Shown here one piece after another: positions 48,525-60,219 of a stretch of 64,000 bases of DNA. Origin of the DNA: Ailurus styani (lineage: Eukaryota > Chordata > Mammalia > Carnivora > Ailuridae); assembly GCA_002007465.1 (NCBI GenBank), contig LNAC01000102.1, positions 2,067,228 to 2,131,227 on the forward strand, in the 5' to 3' direction. Position 1 is the first letter of the stretch. Each line of letters starts with the position of its first letter. Below the pieces are notes generated by a model. The model searched no databases and was not told where the DNA came from. It worked only from the letters and a program-made list of their open reading frames with translations. The translations under genes were made by a program, and so were the position numbers.

Positions 48525-48880
48525 TCACCCTTTTAATGACTGTGCAATATTTCATTGTGTGTGTATGTGTGTACATATATGTATGTGTAATATATATAAC
48601 ATCTTCCTTATCCACTCATCTATCAATAGCCACTTGGGTAGCTTTCTTATCTTGGCTATTATAAATAATGCTGCAGTTTACATAGGGTACATATATCTTT
48701 TTGAATTAGTATTTTTGTTTTCTTTCAGTAAATGCTTTATAGTGAAATTATTGAAACATATGGTATTTCTATTTTTAATTTTTTGAGGGACCTCCATGCT
48801 GTTTTCCATAGTGACTGCACAAATTTACATTCCCACCATAGTGCATGAGGGTTTATTTTTCTTCACATCTTCACTGATAC
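48525..48880 (-). mobile_element. L1 ORF2 C-terminal fragment, antisense
   Basis: 'cttccttatccactcatcta', 'ttttgagggacctccatgct' and 'tgcacaaatttacattccca' are the L1 ORF2 end in antisense (compare 24870-25110). It is more diverged than the 24 kb copy. The frame 48559-48786 is its antisense translation. Confidence 0.8.
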
Positions 48881-48884
48881 TTAT

Positions 48885-49045
48885 AGAATATAGAAAGATA
48901 CAGTAATAACATTGTATGATGATAGATGGTAGCTACACTTGTGGTGAGCATAGAATAATGTAAGAGTTGTTGAATGACTATGTTGTATACCTGAAACTAA
49001 TGTAACATTGCATGTCAACTATACTCAAATACAAAATTGAAAAAG
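48885..49045 (+). mobile_element. old L1 3' UTR end
   Basis: 'ttgtatacctgaaactaatg' and 'catgtcaactatactcaaat' mark the 3' terminus of an L1MA-like element. It is in the opposite direction to the fragment just before it, suggesting an inverted (twin-primed) copy or two events. Confidence 0.75.
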
Positions 49046-49229
49046 GGGAGCACTGGGGCGGCTCAGCTGATTAAGCATTCAACTCTTGGTTTTGGCTCAG
49101 GTCATGATTTCAGGGTCATGGAATCAGGCCCCATGTTAGGCTCCCTGCTGCTTCTCCACTCCCTCTGCACCGCCCCCCCCCACCTACTCACACACTCTCT
49201 CTCTCTCAAATAAATAAGTCTTTTTAAAA
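49046..49229 (+). mobile_element. Can-SINE, older, mutated head
   Basis: Head reads 'gagcactggggcggctcag' instead of 'ggcacctgggtggctcag'. The tail is (AAAT)n-AAGTCTTTTTAAAAAA. No clean duplication seen. Confidence 0.9.
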
Positions 49230-49319
49230 AATTAGAGGGAAATTAGAATGTATTTGAATTAATATAAAGCAAAAATTTTGGGGGTGAAACTAAAGCTTAG
49301 AGGGAGCTATATATGCATT

Positions 49320-49480
49320 AAATTCTTTTCCCTCAGCTTTATGAGGTATAATTGACAAATAAAATTATAAGACATTTAAAGTATAAAATCTAAAGATTTG
49401 ATATATTTATACATTGTAAAATGATTCCCATAGTTCAGTTAATTAACACATCTGTCACCTCACATAATTTTTACCGTCTT
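49320..49480 (-). mobile_element. old L1 3' UTR, antisense
   Basis: 'ctttatgaggtataattgac', 'tacattgtaaaatgattccc' and 'taacacatctgtcacctcac' are the reverse of an L1MA/MB-like 3' UTR. Confidence 0.7.
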
Positions 49481-49589
49481 AAATTATACCTCAATAAACC
49501 TGACTTAAAATAATTTTCAAACTTGATAGATTCCCACTAGAGAAACAAGAATTCTGTAATACAATTAGTGTCCATCCTCTGTTCAATTC

Positions 49590-49770
49590 TGTGCCAGATT
49601 CTGTAGTAATCCAGTAAGTATTGCTGCCCCGGAAGAGTTTATAATCCAGTAGGGAAGACAAAACTAATGATATGCATGAAACAATTAATAATTTCATTAA
49701 TAGATACCTTCTGTATCCCAGCACTGTTCTAGGTGGTGGGTTAACAAAATCAATACCAATAATAATCACC
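49590..49770 (-). mobile_element. L2 LINE 3' end, antisense, degenerate
   Basis: 'agagtttataatccagtagg' and 'ccagcactgttctaggtggt' resemble L2 antisense pieces. Confidence 0.45.
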
Positions 49771-49789
49771 AATTCTTACTAGTTATAGA

Positions 49790-49842
49790 TATACATACAC
49801 ATGTGTATATATATATATACATATATGTAGGTGTGTATGTAT
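49790..49842. repeat. TA/TG-rich low-complexity tract
   Basis: Alternating purine-pyrimidine run (tacacatgtgtatatata and similar). Confidence 0.8.
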
Positions 49843-50226
49843 CATTCATTTGCTAGGGTTGCTATACAAAATAGCAAAGACTGGGTGGCATAAACAGCAG
49901 AAAGTATTTTCTCACCGTTCTGGAGACTGGAAGTCCAAGATCAAGTTGCCATACGTGAAGGGTTTGTTTAGCACTCTCTCCTTGGCTTGCTACCTCTTCT
50001 CATGCTTGTCCCTCTGTGCACTCATGCCCCTGTATCCCTCCTTGTGTCTGAATTTCCTCTTCTGATAAGTACACCAGTCATATTGGTTTAGGACCACCCT
50101 AAAAACCTCATTTTAGTTTAATTACATCTTTAAAGAGCCCGTCTCCAAATATAGTCATCTTCTGAGATACCGAGGGTTGGGCCTTCAACATAGGAACTCT
50201 GAAGGGAGACAATTCAGCCAATAATA
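49843..50226 (-). mobile_element. MLT1-type (ERVL-MaLR) LTR, minus strand
   Basis: 'caaagactgggtggcataaa', 'ttctggagactggaagtcca', 'acaccagtcatattggttta', 'aattacatctttaaagagcc' and 'gaagggagacaattcagcca' follow an MLT1 LTR in reverse. It is from a different subfamily than 18048-18423. Confidence 0.8.
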
Positions 50227-50604
50227 ACTATTATAAAACTGTTACTCCTTTTAGTATTAAATGAGATGAATATTACTATAATCATTTCATAAATGAGGAA
50301 ACAGAGGTTTTGAGATAGTAAGAAAAAACTCACTAATGAATAATCCTTATAATTACATTTTTAAAAAATACGTATTTTATTTTCCCCAAGGCTTAGTTTT
50401 ATCCTCCCTTCTGTCAACTTTATCTGTAAGCACAACAACTAGTCTGAAAAATTATTTTTTAATTATACACATTTTAATCAAAGTAGATTGTAAATTCAGA
50501 AAAGAACGTGAGGGTTAAGGTAATAGGCCATTAAACTAAATAAAAGAAAGAAACTAATAATGTAGCCTGGTTATTATTTCATGTGCTCTAAGAAGCAGTC
50601 CTTT

Positions 50605-50806
50605 ATTATTATTATTTTTTAAAGATTTTCTTTTTCAAATTTATTTGAGAAAGAGAGAAAACACAAGCAGGGGGAGGGGCAGAGGGAGAAGGAGAAGGAG
50701 GCTCCTCATTGAGCAGGGAGCCTGATGCAGGGCTGGATCCCAGGACTATGGGATCATGACCTGAGTCAAAGACAGACACTTATCTGACTGAGCCACTGAG
50801 GTGTCC
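50605..50806 (-). mobile_element. Can-SINE, minus strand
   Basis: Older type with an AAG/GGA-rich middle. Duplication 'ctaagaagcagt[c/t]cttt' at 50588-50604 and 50807-50823. Confidence 0.95.
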
Positions 50807-51019
50807 CTAAGAAGCAGTTCTTTAAGAACAAAATGTTTCACACAAAATATATCTTGATGTTAAAAAGGATAATTTTTAAATGTGTTCAAACCAGTGGCCT
50901 AAAAACTTAATGTTTGCATGGGGGAATTCTACAGGGAATTCTGCTTTATTAACTCAAATTAATTAAACATGTATCTTGACATTTGAGGAAAATAAAAATT
51001 CAAACATGCTATCATTAGC

Positions 51020-51260
51020 CTCTTTGGCTTTGGAGTCAGTCTCAATTAGAATCAAAGCTCTGTCTGCTACAAGCTATTTTGGGTGAATCTGTTAACATCT
51101 CTAAAGCTTAGTTTCTTAATTTTAGAATGTGGTATGCTATTAGTTACTACATGGACTGACTGCGGAGATTAAATAAGCTAATTTATGAAAGCATTTAATT
51201 CATTGTATGGCAATTAACATGTATTAGCTGGCATCATTGCCACCACATCATCACCACTAC
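51020..51260 (+). mobile_element. MIR SINE
   Basis: 'ggctttggagtcagtctcaa', 'tgaatctgttaacatctcta', 'gcttagtttcttaattttag' and 'tgcggagattaaataagcta' follow MIR end to end. Confidence 0.8.
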
Positions 51261-51538
51261 TGTTCCCATCTTCATCATCACTATCGATAAAAGAAATATT
51301 TTGTGTATCATCTGTGTTTAAATTTGTATGAATATTACATAAGCTACAATGGCATTCACTTAAAAATTAGATAACAGTGGAAATGTAAAGTATTATATCT
51401 ACAATGTGAATTTATTGATATGTGAAACTATAAATAGTAAAGTTTTATATCATCTATAAAAATGTAAAGCTACTGAGAGATTGAGAAAACCAGATAATTA
51501 ATTACTAAAAAGAGGTATTATAGAAATTTGTTCTAAGT

Positions 51539-51748
51539 GGGGTGCCTGAGTGGCTCAGTCAGCTAAGTGCGCCCTCTTGGTTTCAGCTCAGGTTATAATC
51601 TCACGCGTTCTGAGATCAAGTCCCAGGTCCTCTGTCCGTTCCACGCTCAGCAGGGAATCTGCTTGAGATTCTCTCCCTCTGCCTCTCCCTCCACTTGGGG
51701 ACACTCCCTCTCTCTCTAAAATAAATAAACAAAATCTTTAAAAACAAA
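51539..51748 (+). mobile_element. Can-SINE, older type
   Basis: Head 'ggtgcctgagtggctcagtc', body with CpG, tail AAATAAACAAAATCTTT. Duplication of 17 bases with three mismatches at 51522-51538 and 51749-51765. Confidence 0.93.
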
Positions 51749-51765
51749 GAAATTTTTACAAAGTA

Positions 51766-53165
51766 TGTCCCACCAGTATTTTATTTTCCACCTGAACAAC
51801 TCTGGAGATTTATAACCTTAGGGAATATATTGTCAATAAACCCTAAAGCCTAAGGGAGTCACATTTCCACTCTACTTTACTACGAACCTTCAAGGGAGAG
51901 AATTCTCAAACTTGTATAAAGCTCCATGAAAGGCAAAACTAGACTAAAGGGGAACTTCATAAAACCATCGTTGTAAATAACATGAATTTTTATGTTGTTA
52001 CTTAAATGTAACAGACTCGTCAGGGGCAACTATGATGATGATGACATATTTATGTGTGAATTTCCAGGGGTGTCTTCTGTGCTTCATAACTCACAAAATT
52101 TGACTCAGTTACTTCCCCGAGGGCTTTCCATCTGAGTTAAGATGAAATAAAATAATTGAGATATAAAGAAAACATAACTAGGGAATTCTCAAATAATATC
52201 TCCTAAGGTCATCACAAGATCATTTTTCCAGGAGAATGACCCTGAGTGTCCATGAAATCTTTTCAAATATTATCTTATTTCTAAAGCTAGAGGCACTGGA
52301 AGAGCTGTAAATAGCAATATAAATTCATAGCAAATGCATATAGGGGCTTTATTTTAGAAGCAAGTAACTAGTAAGATATATATCTTATTTTTTATTACTA
52401 AGAATAAGTTATTGATATCATCTATTGATTCCCTTGAAATAATCCCACAAATACTTTCTAAAAACCAACTGGGTGAATTGGCTTTGAGTAAGATGCTTGG
52501 GAAATAAAAAGATAATTGAAAATTGGCCCTTCCTTCTCTGGGTTACAGTTTAGATTAGGAGATAGACATAAACACAAATACATTGCGCAGAGGACAACGG
52601 TTACAGAGAATTAAATGTGCTTCATAGTTACACAGTATAAAAAAATCTCAGTTCTGCCGATTGAGAGATAGGTAGGCTACATCTATTAGGCAATTTTTAG
52701 TAGAGTACATTCAAGGCAAAATGAATGTTTTCCAACAGACCGAAGAGAATCAGTATGTTCAGATAATGCTGAGAACACTAATACAGGAAAACCCCCGAAA
52801 CCCTGAAGGGAGACCTCTAAGAAATATAGTTGGAACTGAGGGTAGATTTTAGGGTGGGCTTGAATACAAATGGTTGTAAACCCATCTGATGGGTTAGCAA
52901 CCCGTCAGAAACAACTATAGAGAGCGCTAAAAACGAGATATTCAAAAAAGTCTTCTCCAGTGAAGCTGAAAAAGGTGGGCTGGGGCACGATTCATACACA
53001 AGATTAGGAGGCAGTTTTAATAGTCTAGATTAACATTCCTCACACTTAATGTATATTCGTATAAAAAAGACACTCCCCCTCCACTTACATGTATATGATA
53101 CATGTATATGAATATACACATGTGTATGACAGGGTGGCATGGAAGTCCTCTGAGTCTTTTCAGAA
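51766..53165. other. non-coding; possible antisense L2 at 52440-52600
   Basis: 'cttctctgggttacagttta' with 'ggagatagacataaacacaa' recalls an L2 3' end in antisense. No gene is supported. Confidence 0.45.
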
Positions 53166-53179
53166 ATAAAGCAACTTCT

Positions 53180-53403
53180 TTTTTTTTAAAAGATTTTATT
53201 TATTTATTTGACAGAGAGACAGAGAGAGAGAGAGAGACACAGAGAGAGAGAGAGAGAGATCACAAGTAGGCAGAGAGTGAGTGAGAGGGGGAAGCATGCT
53301 CTCCGCTGAGCAGAGAGCCTGATGCGGGACTCGATCCCAGGACCTTGTGATCATGACCTGAGCCGAAGGCAGAGGCTTAACCCACTGAGCCACCCAGGCA
53401 CCC
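53180..53403 (-). mobile_element. Can-SINE, minus strand, with a GA-rich expansion
   Basis: Young type with an expanded GA run (53211-53260) between tail and body. Duplication 'ataaa[g/a]caacttct' at 53166-53179 and 53404-53417. Confidence 0.95.
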
Positions 53404-53417
53404 ATAAAACAACTTCT

Positions 53418-54596
53418 ATTAGAATTGTATTCGAAGAGAGAGGGGAGTAGAGAGGTTTCTGGCTGGATGGTATCCCCAATGATGTTTAAGTGTTCAGTAT
53501 GAGATTAAATACCTGTGATCTTAGTTCTTCTCTTGAGCAAACATACCTGGTCAGATCCAGATTGGAAGCTAGAGGTTTTTCTTTTGTTTATGTAAAAAGG
53601 CAAGATTTGTGTAAGAACTCTGCTTAATAGCAGATACATCAAAATGTATCATTTCATTGAACACCTGGTAGGCAGGAGAAAATAGTCTTTTCTCCCTAAC
53701 CAAGATTACTCTATAAGTTGCTTCCTTGGATATGAATGGCTATTAGGTCAGCAGGAATGGGCAACATGCCAGAGCAGTGGGAAACTTCTTTTATTTTGTC
53801 ACAGGTGCAACTCTGTGAATGCTTTGTGGAAGGATATATTGAATTTGCATGTTATCCAAAGAATCAAAGAGAAATTGATCGAAGTTAATAATTTTTAAAA
53901 AGTCATTCCTTTGGTTAAACAGAACAGAGAACAGGAGTGAGTTCAATAAAGTAGAGGTACACTTTCCAAATGAATGTTCTCTTTCATGTCCCTTCAGCAA
54001 TTTTCCATATCCCCCATTTATGTGACTTCTCTGTGTGACCAGTTAGCATCAGAGAGATTCACTGATACACTTCAAATATTCTGCATTGTCCTCTTAAAAC
54101 AATTCATGCAACCTAAAGCACACCAAAAAATGAATATACCTGAAACAGTGACTTTAGGGCTTTGATACTTTTCTCTTCTAGGCATGTCCAGTATGCAAAC
54201 TCCTTTTTACCAACCCATATAATTGCCTTGCTATTTCAGTTTCTCATGGTGAATCAAGAAATTTTCAGTCCAAATGTTTTTCAAAGATGTTTCTCATTAT
54301 TGGAAGAAACATTAGGTGCTAAATTTACCCGTTGGCTGTTTATTTCTAAGAACTCTCATATGCTTAAACCAGAAAAAACAAAGTATGTTTATAAGAATAT
54401 ATAAATATTATTAAAATATTAACTAGGAAATACTTATTTGGCAAAGTCAGACATGAAAGCCACATCCTAAAATCAGAGGGATTAGAAGGTAAATACCTGA
54501 GGAAGTGGAACAGAAAATATCACAATAGAAATCTTCAGTTGTAAAATCTGACCTTGTTCACTGAGTGTAGTAACTAAATATAAAAATGTAAATATA
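53418..54596. other. non-coding, nothing recognised
   Basis: AT-rich DNA. The frames at 53791 (minus), 53974 and 54162 (plus) are short and motif-free. Confidence 0.5.
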
Positions 54597-54610
54597 AAGG
54601 AGGAGGACCA

Positions 54611-54766
54611 GAGGCACCTGGATGGCTCAGTCTGTTAAGCATCCAACTCTTGATTTCAGCTCAGGTCATGATCTAAGGGTTATGAGATCAACCACCATGT
54701 CAGGCTCCATGCTCAGCATGGAGTCCGATTGTCTCTCTCCCTCTGCTTCTCCTGCTCTCTCTCAAA

Positions 54767-54806
<40 letters not shown>

Positions 54807-54853
54807 GAATAAATAGATAAATAAATAAATAAAATAAATCAATCTTAAAAAAA
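54611..54853 (+). mobile_element. Can-SINE, older type, with an expanded (AAAT)n tail
   Basis: SINE with an approximately 80-bp (AAAT)n tract (54764-54842) in its tail. Duplication 'aagga[g/a]gaggacca' at 54597-54610 and 54854-54867. Confidence 0.95.
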
Positions 54854-54867
54854 AAGGAAGAGGACCA

Positions 54868-55415
54868 AATAGTTGCAGTTAATTCAGTGAAGGATGAACA
54901 ATCTAATTTCAAGAACATCAACACAGAAATCTCCTTAATGTCATCCTTGCTCCGAGTTTTTCCAGAACTTTTGTACTGATCACTTCCAGCTGTGGTACTT
55001 ACAGTCTGGCCAACCATGGGAGTTGAAAGAAGGAGACTTTCTTAGGAAAAAATGACTATTGAAGCAAATGGACTATAGAGTAAAGAACTGTATAATTTAT
55101 CTCATGACCTAAAAATTGCTGCCTGGTCTCTAGTCCATAGTGAAAAAATGGAGTGCAGGTACATATTATAAGAGTGCCTCTGTGTATGAGTGTTATTTGG
55201 CTCAAAGAAATAGAATATGAAAGAGCTCAGAGTGGGGCCAGGGAGATCATGGAGGGCTTTGTTTTAAGTAAAAAAAGGAGCCCTTTGAAAGAAGTTGTTT
55301 ACGAAAGTACATGTTTCAAGAAAAGTATTTTGAGAAATTCAGTATTGACTAGGCTAAATATGGAAATACTAATTTCAGCGGCAATGGGAACATATCAAAT
55401 GTATAATATGAAAAG
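54868..55415. other. non-coding, nothing recognised
   Basis: A 101-codon frame at 55153-55458 has no motif and ends in the next SINE tail; it is not treated as a gene. Confidence 0.5.
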
Positions 55416-55431
55416 CTGTACTTTGCAATTT

Positions 55432-55628
55432 ATTTTATTTTATTATTATTATTTTTAAAGATTTTATTTATTTATTTGACACAGAGAGAGATTACAAGTA
55501 GGCAGAGAGAGGAGGAAGCAGGCTCCCTGCTGAGCAGAGAGCCCGATGCGGGGCTCGATCCCAGGACCCTGAGATCATGACCTAAGCTGAAGGCAGAGGC
55601 TTTAACCCACTGAGCCGCCCAGGCACCC
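55432..55628 (-). mobile_element. Can-SINE, minus strand, young
   Basis: Near-consensus reverse SINE with an ATT-rich tail. Exact duplication 'ctgtactttgcaattt' at 55416-55431 and 55629-55644. Confidence 0.96.
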
Positions 55629-55959
55629 CTGTACTTTGCAATTTTAGAAGTGGAGCAAGAGAACTCTACCCAGTAACATAAATACTCAAAAATGCAGTAT
55701 TAGAGCCATATAAACATTTTTTCCTAAATTTCCACTAAAACAATTTTTCTCTTTGAGTGATGCAGAAACAATATGATGATTTTTAAATGCTACTATAAAT
55801 AGTGTATTTAAAGTATTTTAAAAAATGAAATAAATGAAAGGAGAAGAATTTGGCTTACATTTTTACTCTCTTCAAAGATATAACCCCAAAACTTACTGCT
55901 CTCAAAGCAGTAATGAAAAAAAGAGGAAATTGTATATGTAAAATTCTGAGTCAATGAAA

Positions 55960-56250
55960 TATGACATTCCTCTGCTTCCTATGTTCTCTTTCTAGCTACT
56001 CATTCTCAAGCTTTTTCAGTCCTTTCAATGAGCTCATCCACACTTAATACCTTAAATAATCATGTTCTTCAAGGTTCCACTCAGAGCTCTTGTTTAAATC
56101 TCATACTTGGTTTATATCATCTACATTTATGAACCACCATTCATGCTGACCAGGGTATCTCACAGGGATCTCAAACTCACTGTGATTATTTATGAAAGAT
56201 ATTACCATCCATTCTGTAGTCCAAGCCAGAAAACTAAGCCATTCTATAAA
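55960..56250 (+). mobile_element. L2 LINE fragment, tentative
   Basis: 'caatgagctcatccacactt', 'tatcatctacatttatgaac' and 'cacagggatctcaaactcac' run parallel to L2 coding text in order, with heavy divergence. Confidence 0.4.
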
Positions 56251-57632
56251 ATACCAAATTATGTCAATATTATCTCTTACATGTTTCACAAATGCTTATT
56301 TTTCTCCTCTGTACTGTCACCATTATGCTAAATAAAGCTATCATTATCACTAGCTTGAAAAATTTCTGTATAACTTTATTTATCTCTGTTCAGTAGATTT
56401 AAACCAATCTATTATCAATTTGTTAGAAAAAGTGAGCTCATAAAAATTCTCTTATAGGGACATCTGGGGGTGGGTCAGAATAGAATGGCTAGAGTCTAAA
56501 TTGCTCTCTTGCTATTAACATCTATAAAATTATTCAGAGTATAAGAAGCAACTGATTTAAGGGATTAAATAAACCCAATAAAAGGCTCAGAAACTTGAGA
56601 CAGGGGAAGCACACAAGTATTCTTCCTGCAGGTGGTTTCATGCTGTAACGTGGAGAAGTGAAGCCCAAACAAAGAATGTTGATCTCAGTGGATGAAAGAA
56701 ATGGAATCTGGGTGGTAGAAAGATGGTAAGTTGAGGCTGCTAATGGTTGCTGGAATTGGCAGGTCAGGCCATTGGAAACAGAGAGATTAAGAGAAAGAGC
56801 TCTACAACTCTTAGGAGTGTTCCACAGAATATTTGGACTCATGTCATTGTCCAGATATTCTGTCGAACACACTTTGGGAAATCCTTTGTGTAATTTTTAG
56901 TTGTTGTTAACTACTAGTTTCCACAGAGAACCTCAGAGAGTAAAGTAGCTTGCCTAATATTAAGTGAATAGTGAGTGATGGATACAACCGTGGATCCAGG
57001 TACACGTGATACCTTTGGAGTCAGAAGTCTCAGATACAGATCCAGTCCAAATGTAGTAGCAAGATCACAATCTGAGAGTGTGACCAGAGACACATCTCTT
57101 GGCATCCTAGATACTGGTGCATGTGACTCTCAAGACTGTATTTTCATTATCTAAAAGTCCATAGTCTTTGTATGTTCTTCTTCTTTGCCTATATTGCATT
57201 ATTGATTGGTTTCCCATTTAAATGGGAACACTAAGAATTGCTTTTGTTAACAAGAAAAAATGCCTTTTAGAGATCCAATTTAGCTTTGACTAGCTTATAG
57301 GATACTGATAACTGTAAAGGCAAAGTAAAATACAACAGAGGATATCTTTGTTTTTCTACCCTCTCTAATACATCATTAGATTTCATTAAATTATTGCAAA
57401 ATGGTACAAAATGAATTTTAGAGTTAGATATGTTTCTAGTACTGAGAAAGTAGTATTTTTCAAATAAAATTTTAATATTAGCTATAAATGATTTCTACTT
57501 CTTCAACTCACTGTGGTCTTCAGTAGGAGATTCTTGAAAATGATTTTTTTTTGGTCAAAATGAGAGGTTCAGATTCATCCCTCTTTTTTCTTTTTTTTCC
57601 CTCTGAAAAATGGAGAGTATTCTTTCTTGAAT
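56251..57632. other. non-coding; possible DNA-transposon end near 56810-56885
   Basis: 'gtgttccacagaatatttgg' and 'cacactttgggaaatcctt' look like one end of an old hAT-type element. The 112-codon minus frame at 56534-56872 has no motif. Nothing firm. Confidence 0.4.
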
Positions 57633-57646
57633 GAAATTTCCTTGTA

Positions 57647-57839
57647 GGGGCAGTTGGGTGGCTCAGTGGGTTAAAGCCTCTGCCTACGGCTCAGGTCATG
57701 ATCTCAGGGTCCTGGGATCGAGCCCCACATCAAGCTCCCTGCTCAGCAGGGAGCCTGCTTCCTCCTCTCTCTCTGCCTACTTGTGATCTGATCTCTCTCT
57801 CTCTGTGTCAAATAAATAAATAAAGTCTTTAAAAAAAAA
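57647..57839 (+). mobile_element. Can-SINE, young mustelid-type
   Basis: Contains a duplicated 'ctgat' (gtgatctgatctctct). Exact duplication 'gaaatttccttgta' at 57633-57646 and 57840-57853. Confidence 0.96.
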
Positions 57840-57853
57840 GAAATTTCCTTGTA

Positions 57854-58111
57854 TACCATGGTTTATACAAGACGAAAGTTAAAATAAAGATACACAATAT
57901 TTTATGCAATTGAGATATGTAGATTTCATTCTATAGTGCTTACTTCAAGGAGCTGTTTTAAAATTCTATTTAAAATATTATTTGGGGTATATATTTGTTG
58001 TGTCCTCATAGCTAATGATAGATTAACTAGCTCAATTTTTACATTATTTAACTCATTTAAAAAATTCTCTTTAGGTAATATGTAGACTTTAAGATTATAA
58101 GGAACACACGC
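57854..58111. other. non-coding, nothing recognised
   Basis: AT-rich spacer. Confidence 0.5.
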
Positions 58112-58271
58112 AGAGGCACCTGGATGGCTCAAGTCATGATCCTAGGGTCCTGGGATTGAGCCCTGCATTAGGCTCCTTGCTCAGGGGGAAGTCTGCTTCT
58201 CTCTCTCCTTCTGCGCGCCCCCCCACTCATGTGCACTCTCTATCTAATAAATAAATAAAATCTTTAAAAAA
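58112..58271 (+). mobile_element. Can-SINE with a deletion between the A and B boxes
   Basis: Reads 'gatggctcaagtcatgatcc': the segment between the two 'ggctca' copies of the normal SINE head is missing, leaving one copy. The rest of the body and the tail (AAAT)n-AAATCTTT are present. Confidence 0.9.
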
Positions 58272-58279
58272 AACATGCA

Positions 58280-59239
58280 CAAACAAGGAGGTTGAAATCA
58301 GTTATTGCAATAATGGTTTGAGACTCCCAAACTAATACTAATCTATGTGGTATCTTTGTTTGGATTAAAAAAGATGTCTTTTCCCAAAGATAGTTACCTC
58401 CCTATCTGTTAGGGAAATTGCAATAAAATTACACATCTACGATATGTACATTTTATACCAGTCTAAGTTATTGAGCACTGTAGAATCTATACATAGACAG
58501 TTGGAGTCACTGATTTTCTACTCCCTTAAAGCCAAACTTTACACGGTATTTGATTGATTTGTACTCACTTTCTACCTTGTTACAGCTTTGCTTTAAGATA
58601 TTTTCTTACATGAAGCAATTTGTGTTTTACTTTTCTGAATTGCCATTTTTCCACCCTGATTATCAAAGGCCAGCAGTCTAATGACTTTTTTTGTCACAAA
58701 TTAAAACTCTGAATTCCTAGCATTCCAACTAGTGTCCTAGATAGAGCAGTCTGTAAAACTAAAATAAAATTAAAATTTTACTTGGAACAAAACAAGAAAT
58801 CTTAAAGGAAGAGATCCACATGGTTCTTCCTGGATGTGATTATGCTTTAAGAGACTATTTCTTTGTTTTGCACACTTTATATTTCAATAGATACATTAAA
58901 AACCCTTCCACAGTTGCCTAAAAAATCTAAATATTTCGGAGAGTTACAAAATAAGAATAGTCCTTTAGTCACTATTTTCAGGTTAAAAAGAAGCAATAAT
59001 TGTTATTATGCTATTTTATTACCTATTCCGAAATTTTCATAGCTTATAAATCCATCAACAGTTGTCAAGATCCCTATCAGAAACTCCCTATAATTCATAA
59101 ACCTAAATATAAAGCTGAAGGCCCCTTGGACATACCCAGTTTGACTGAGCAGTACATGGAGTTGGCCTGAAGTTCTATCCCACTGGGATTTCTCCTTCTA
59201 CAGTTCAATTCGAAGCAGAGAAAGACAGTGAATTTTAAT
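58280..59239. other. non-coding, nothing recognised
   Basis: AT-rich DNA without features. Confidence 0.5.
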
Positions 59240-59245
59240 AAACAT

Positions 59246-59382
59246 CTCAAGGGTCCTGAGATTGAGTCCAGTCTCAGGCTTGGTGCTCGGTGGGAAATCT
59301 GCTTGAAGAGCCTCTCCATCTGCCCCTCCTCCCACTTATCTTCTCTCGCTTTCTCTCTCTCTCTAAAATAAATAAAACAAAA
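59246..59382 (+). mobile_element. Can-SINE, 5'-truncated
   Basis: Begins at 'caagggtcctgagattgag' without the tRNA head. CT-rich middle and tail AAAATAAATAAAAC present. Confidence 0.85.
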
Positions 59383-60219
59383 AAAATTTAGAATACCATG
59401 GAGATTGTTTTTTTCAACTTTTCCAAAGTGATCTCACGATCCTAACAGTATATCTTAATTTCCTTCCACCACTTATCCTACCATTTAGAAGTGAGATGAA
59501 CACAGTATTTCACATCTATTCTTACGTTAGTTAGTGTCCAAGATAAAAGTCCCTGGAGCCATTTTTCCCATTCACTAATTCTTTCTCTACTCTGGTAATG
59601 TTGCTTAATAGAGGCATTCTCTTTTCTTCTCACAGTGTGTTTTTGATTCAATATACCCAATGCTCAAGGCCCTATCAATTCTATTATTTTTCTCCAGTGT
59701 TGTAGAATATTTTTATTAATCTACATGGAAACGCACTCTGCTCTTTCCCATACTTCGCAAGGACTTTTCCTTGACCTCATGCTCCTCTCTGACTAGCGCC
59801 CTCATTGATGCTGAACTCCTTAGAAGAGTTGTCTCTGTTCAATGTTACCAGTTCCCAACCTGCGATTCAGACTTTTTCAATTTTTGTATTTTTATCAGGA
59901 TAATCTTTAAACAAACAGAAAACATAGGTTCTAATATAACAAACACCATGTACCAAAAATGAAATCTAATAGTTGTTCATTTTTGCTATTTTCCTCATGT
60001 ATGTTTTTCCAGACACTAAGTCATTATGGATAGATCCTCTTTATATTTCTTACTGATTACATTTTCCTTTCTCCCCTATTCAAATATCAGTGCTTATCCT
60101 TACTGTATGTTTATTTTTGAGTCAGTATATCTGTGTGGATTACTAAATTGTATGTACATGTATATCAATGTATAATTGATTTGTGTATTTGTAGCATTTA
60201 CATAAATAGCATCATACTT
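59383..60219. other. non-coding, nothing recognised
   Basis: No supported feature. Confidence 0.5.
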
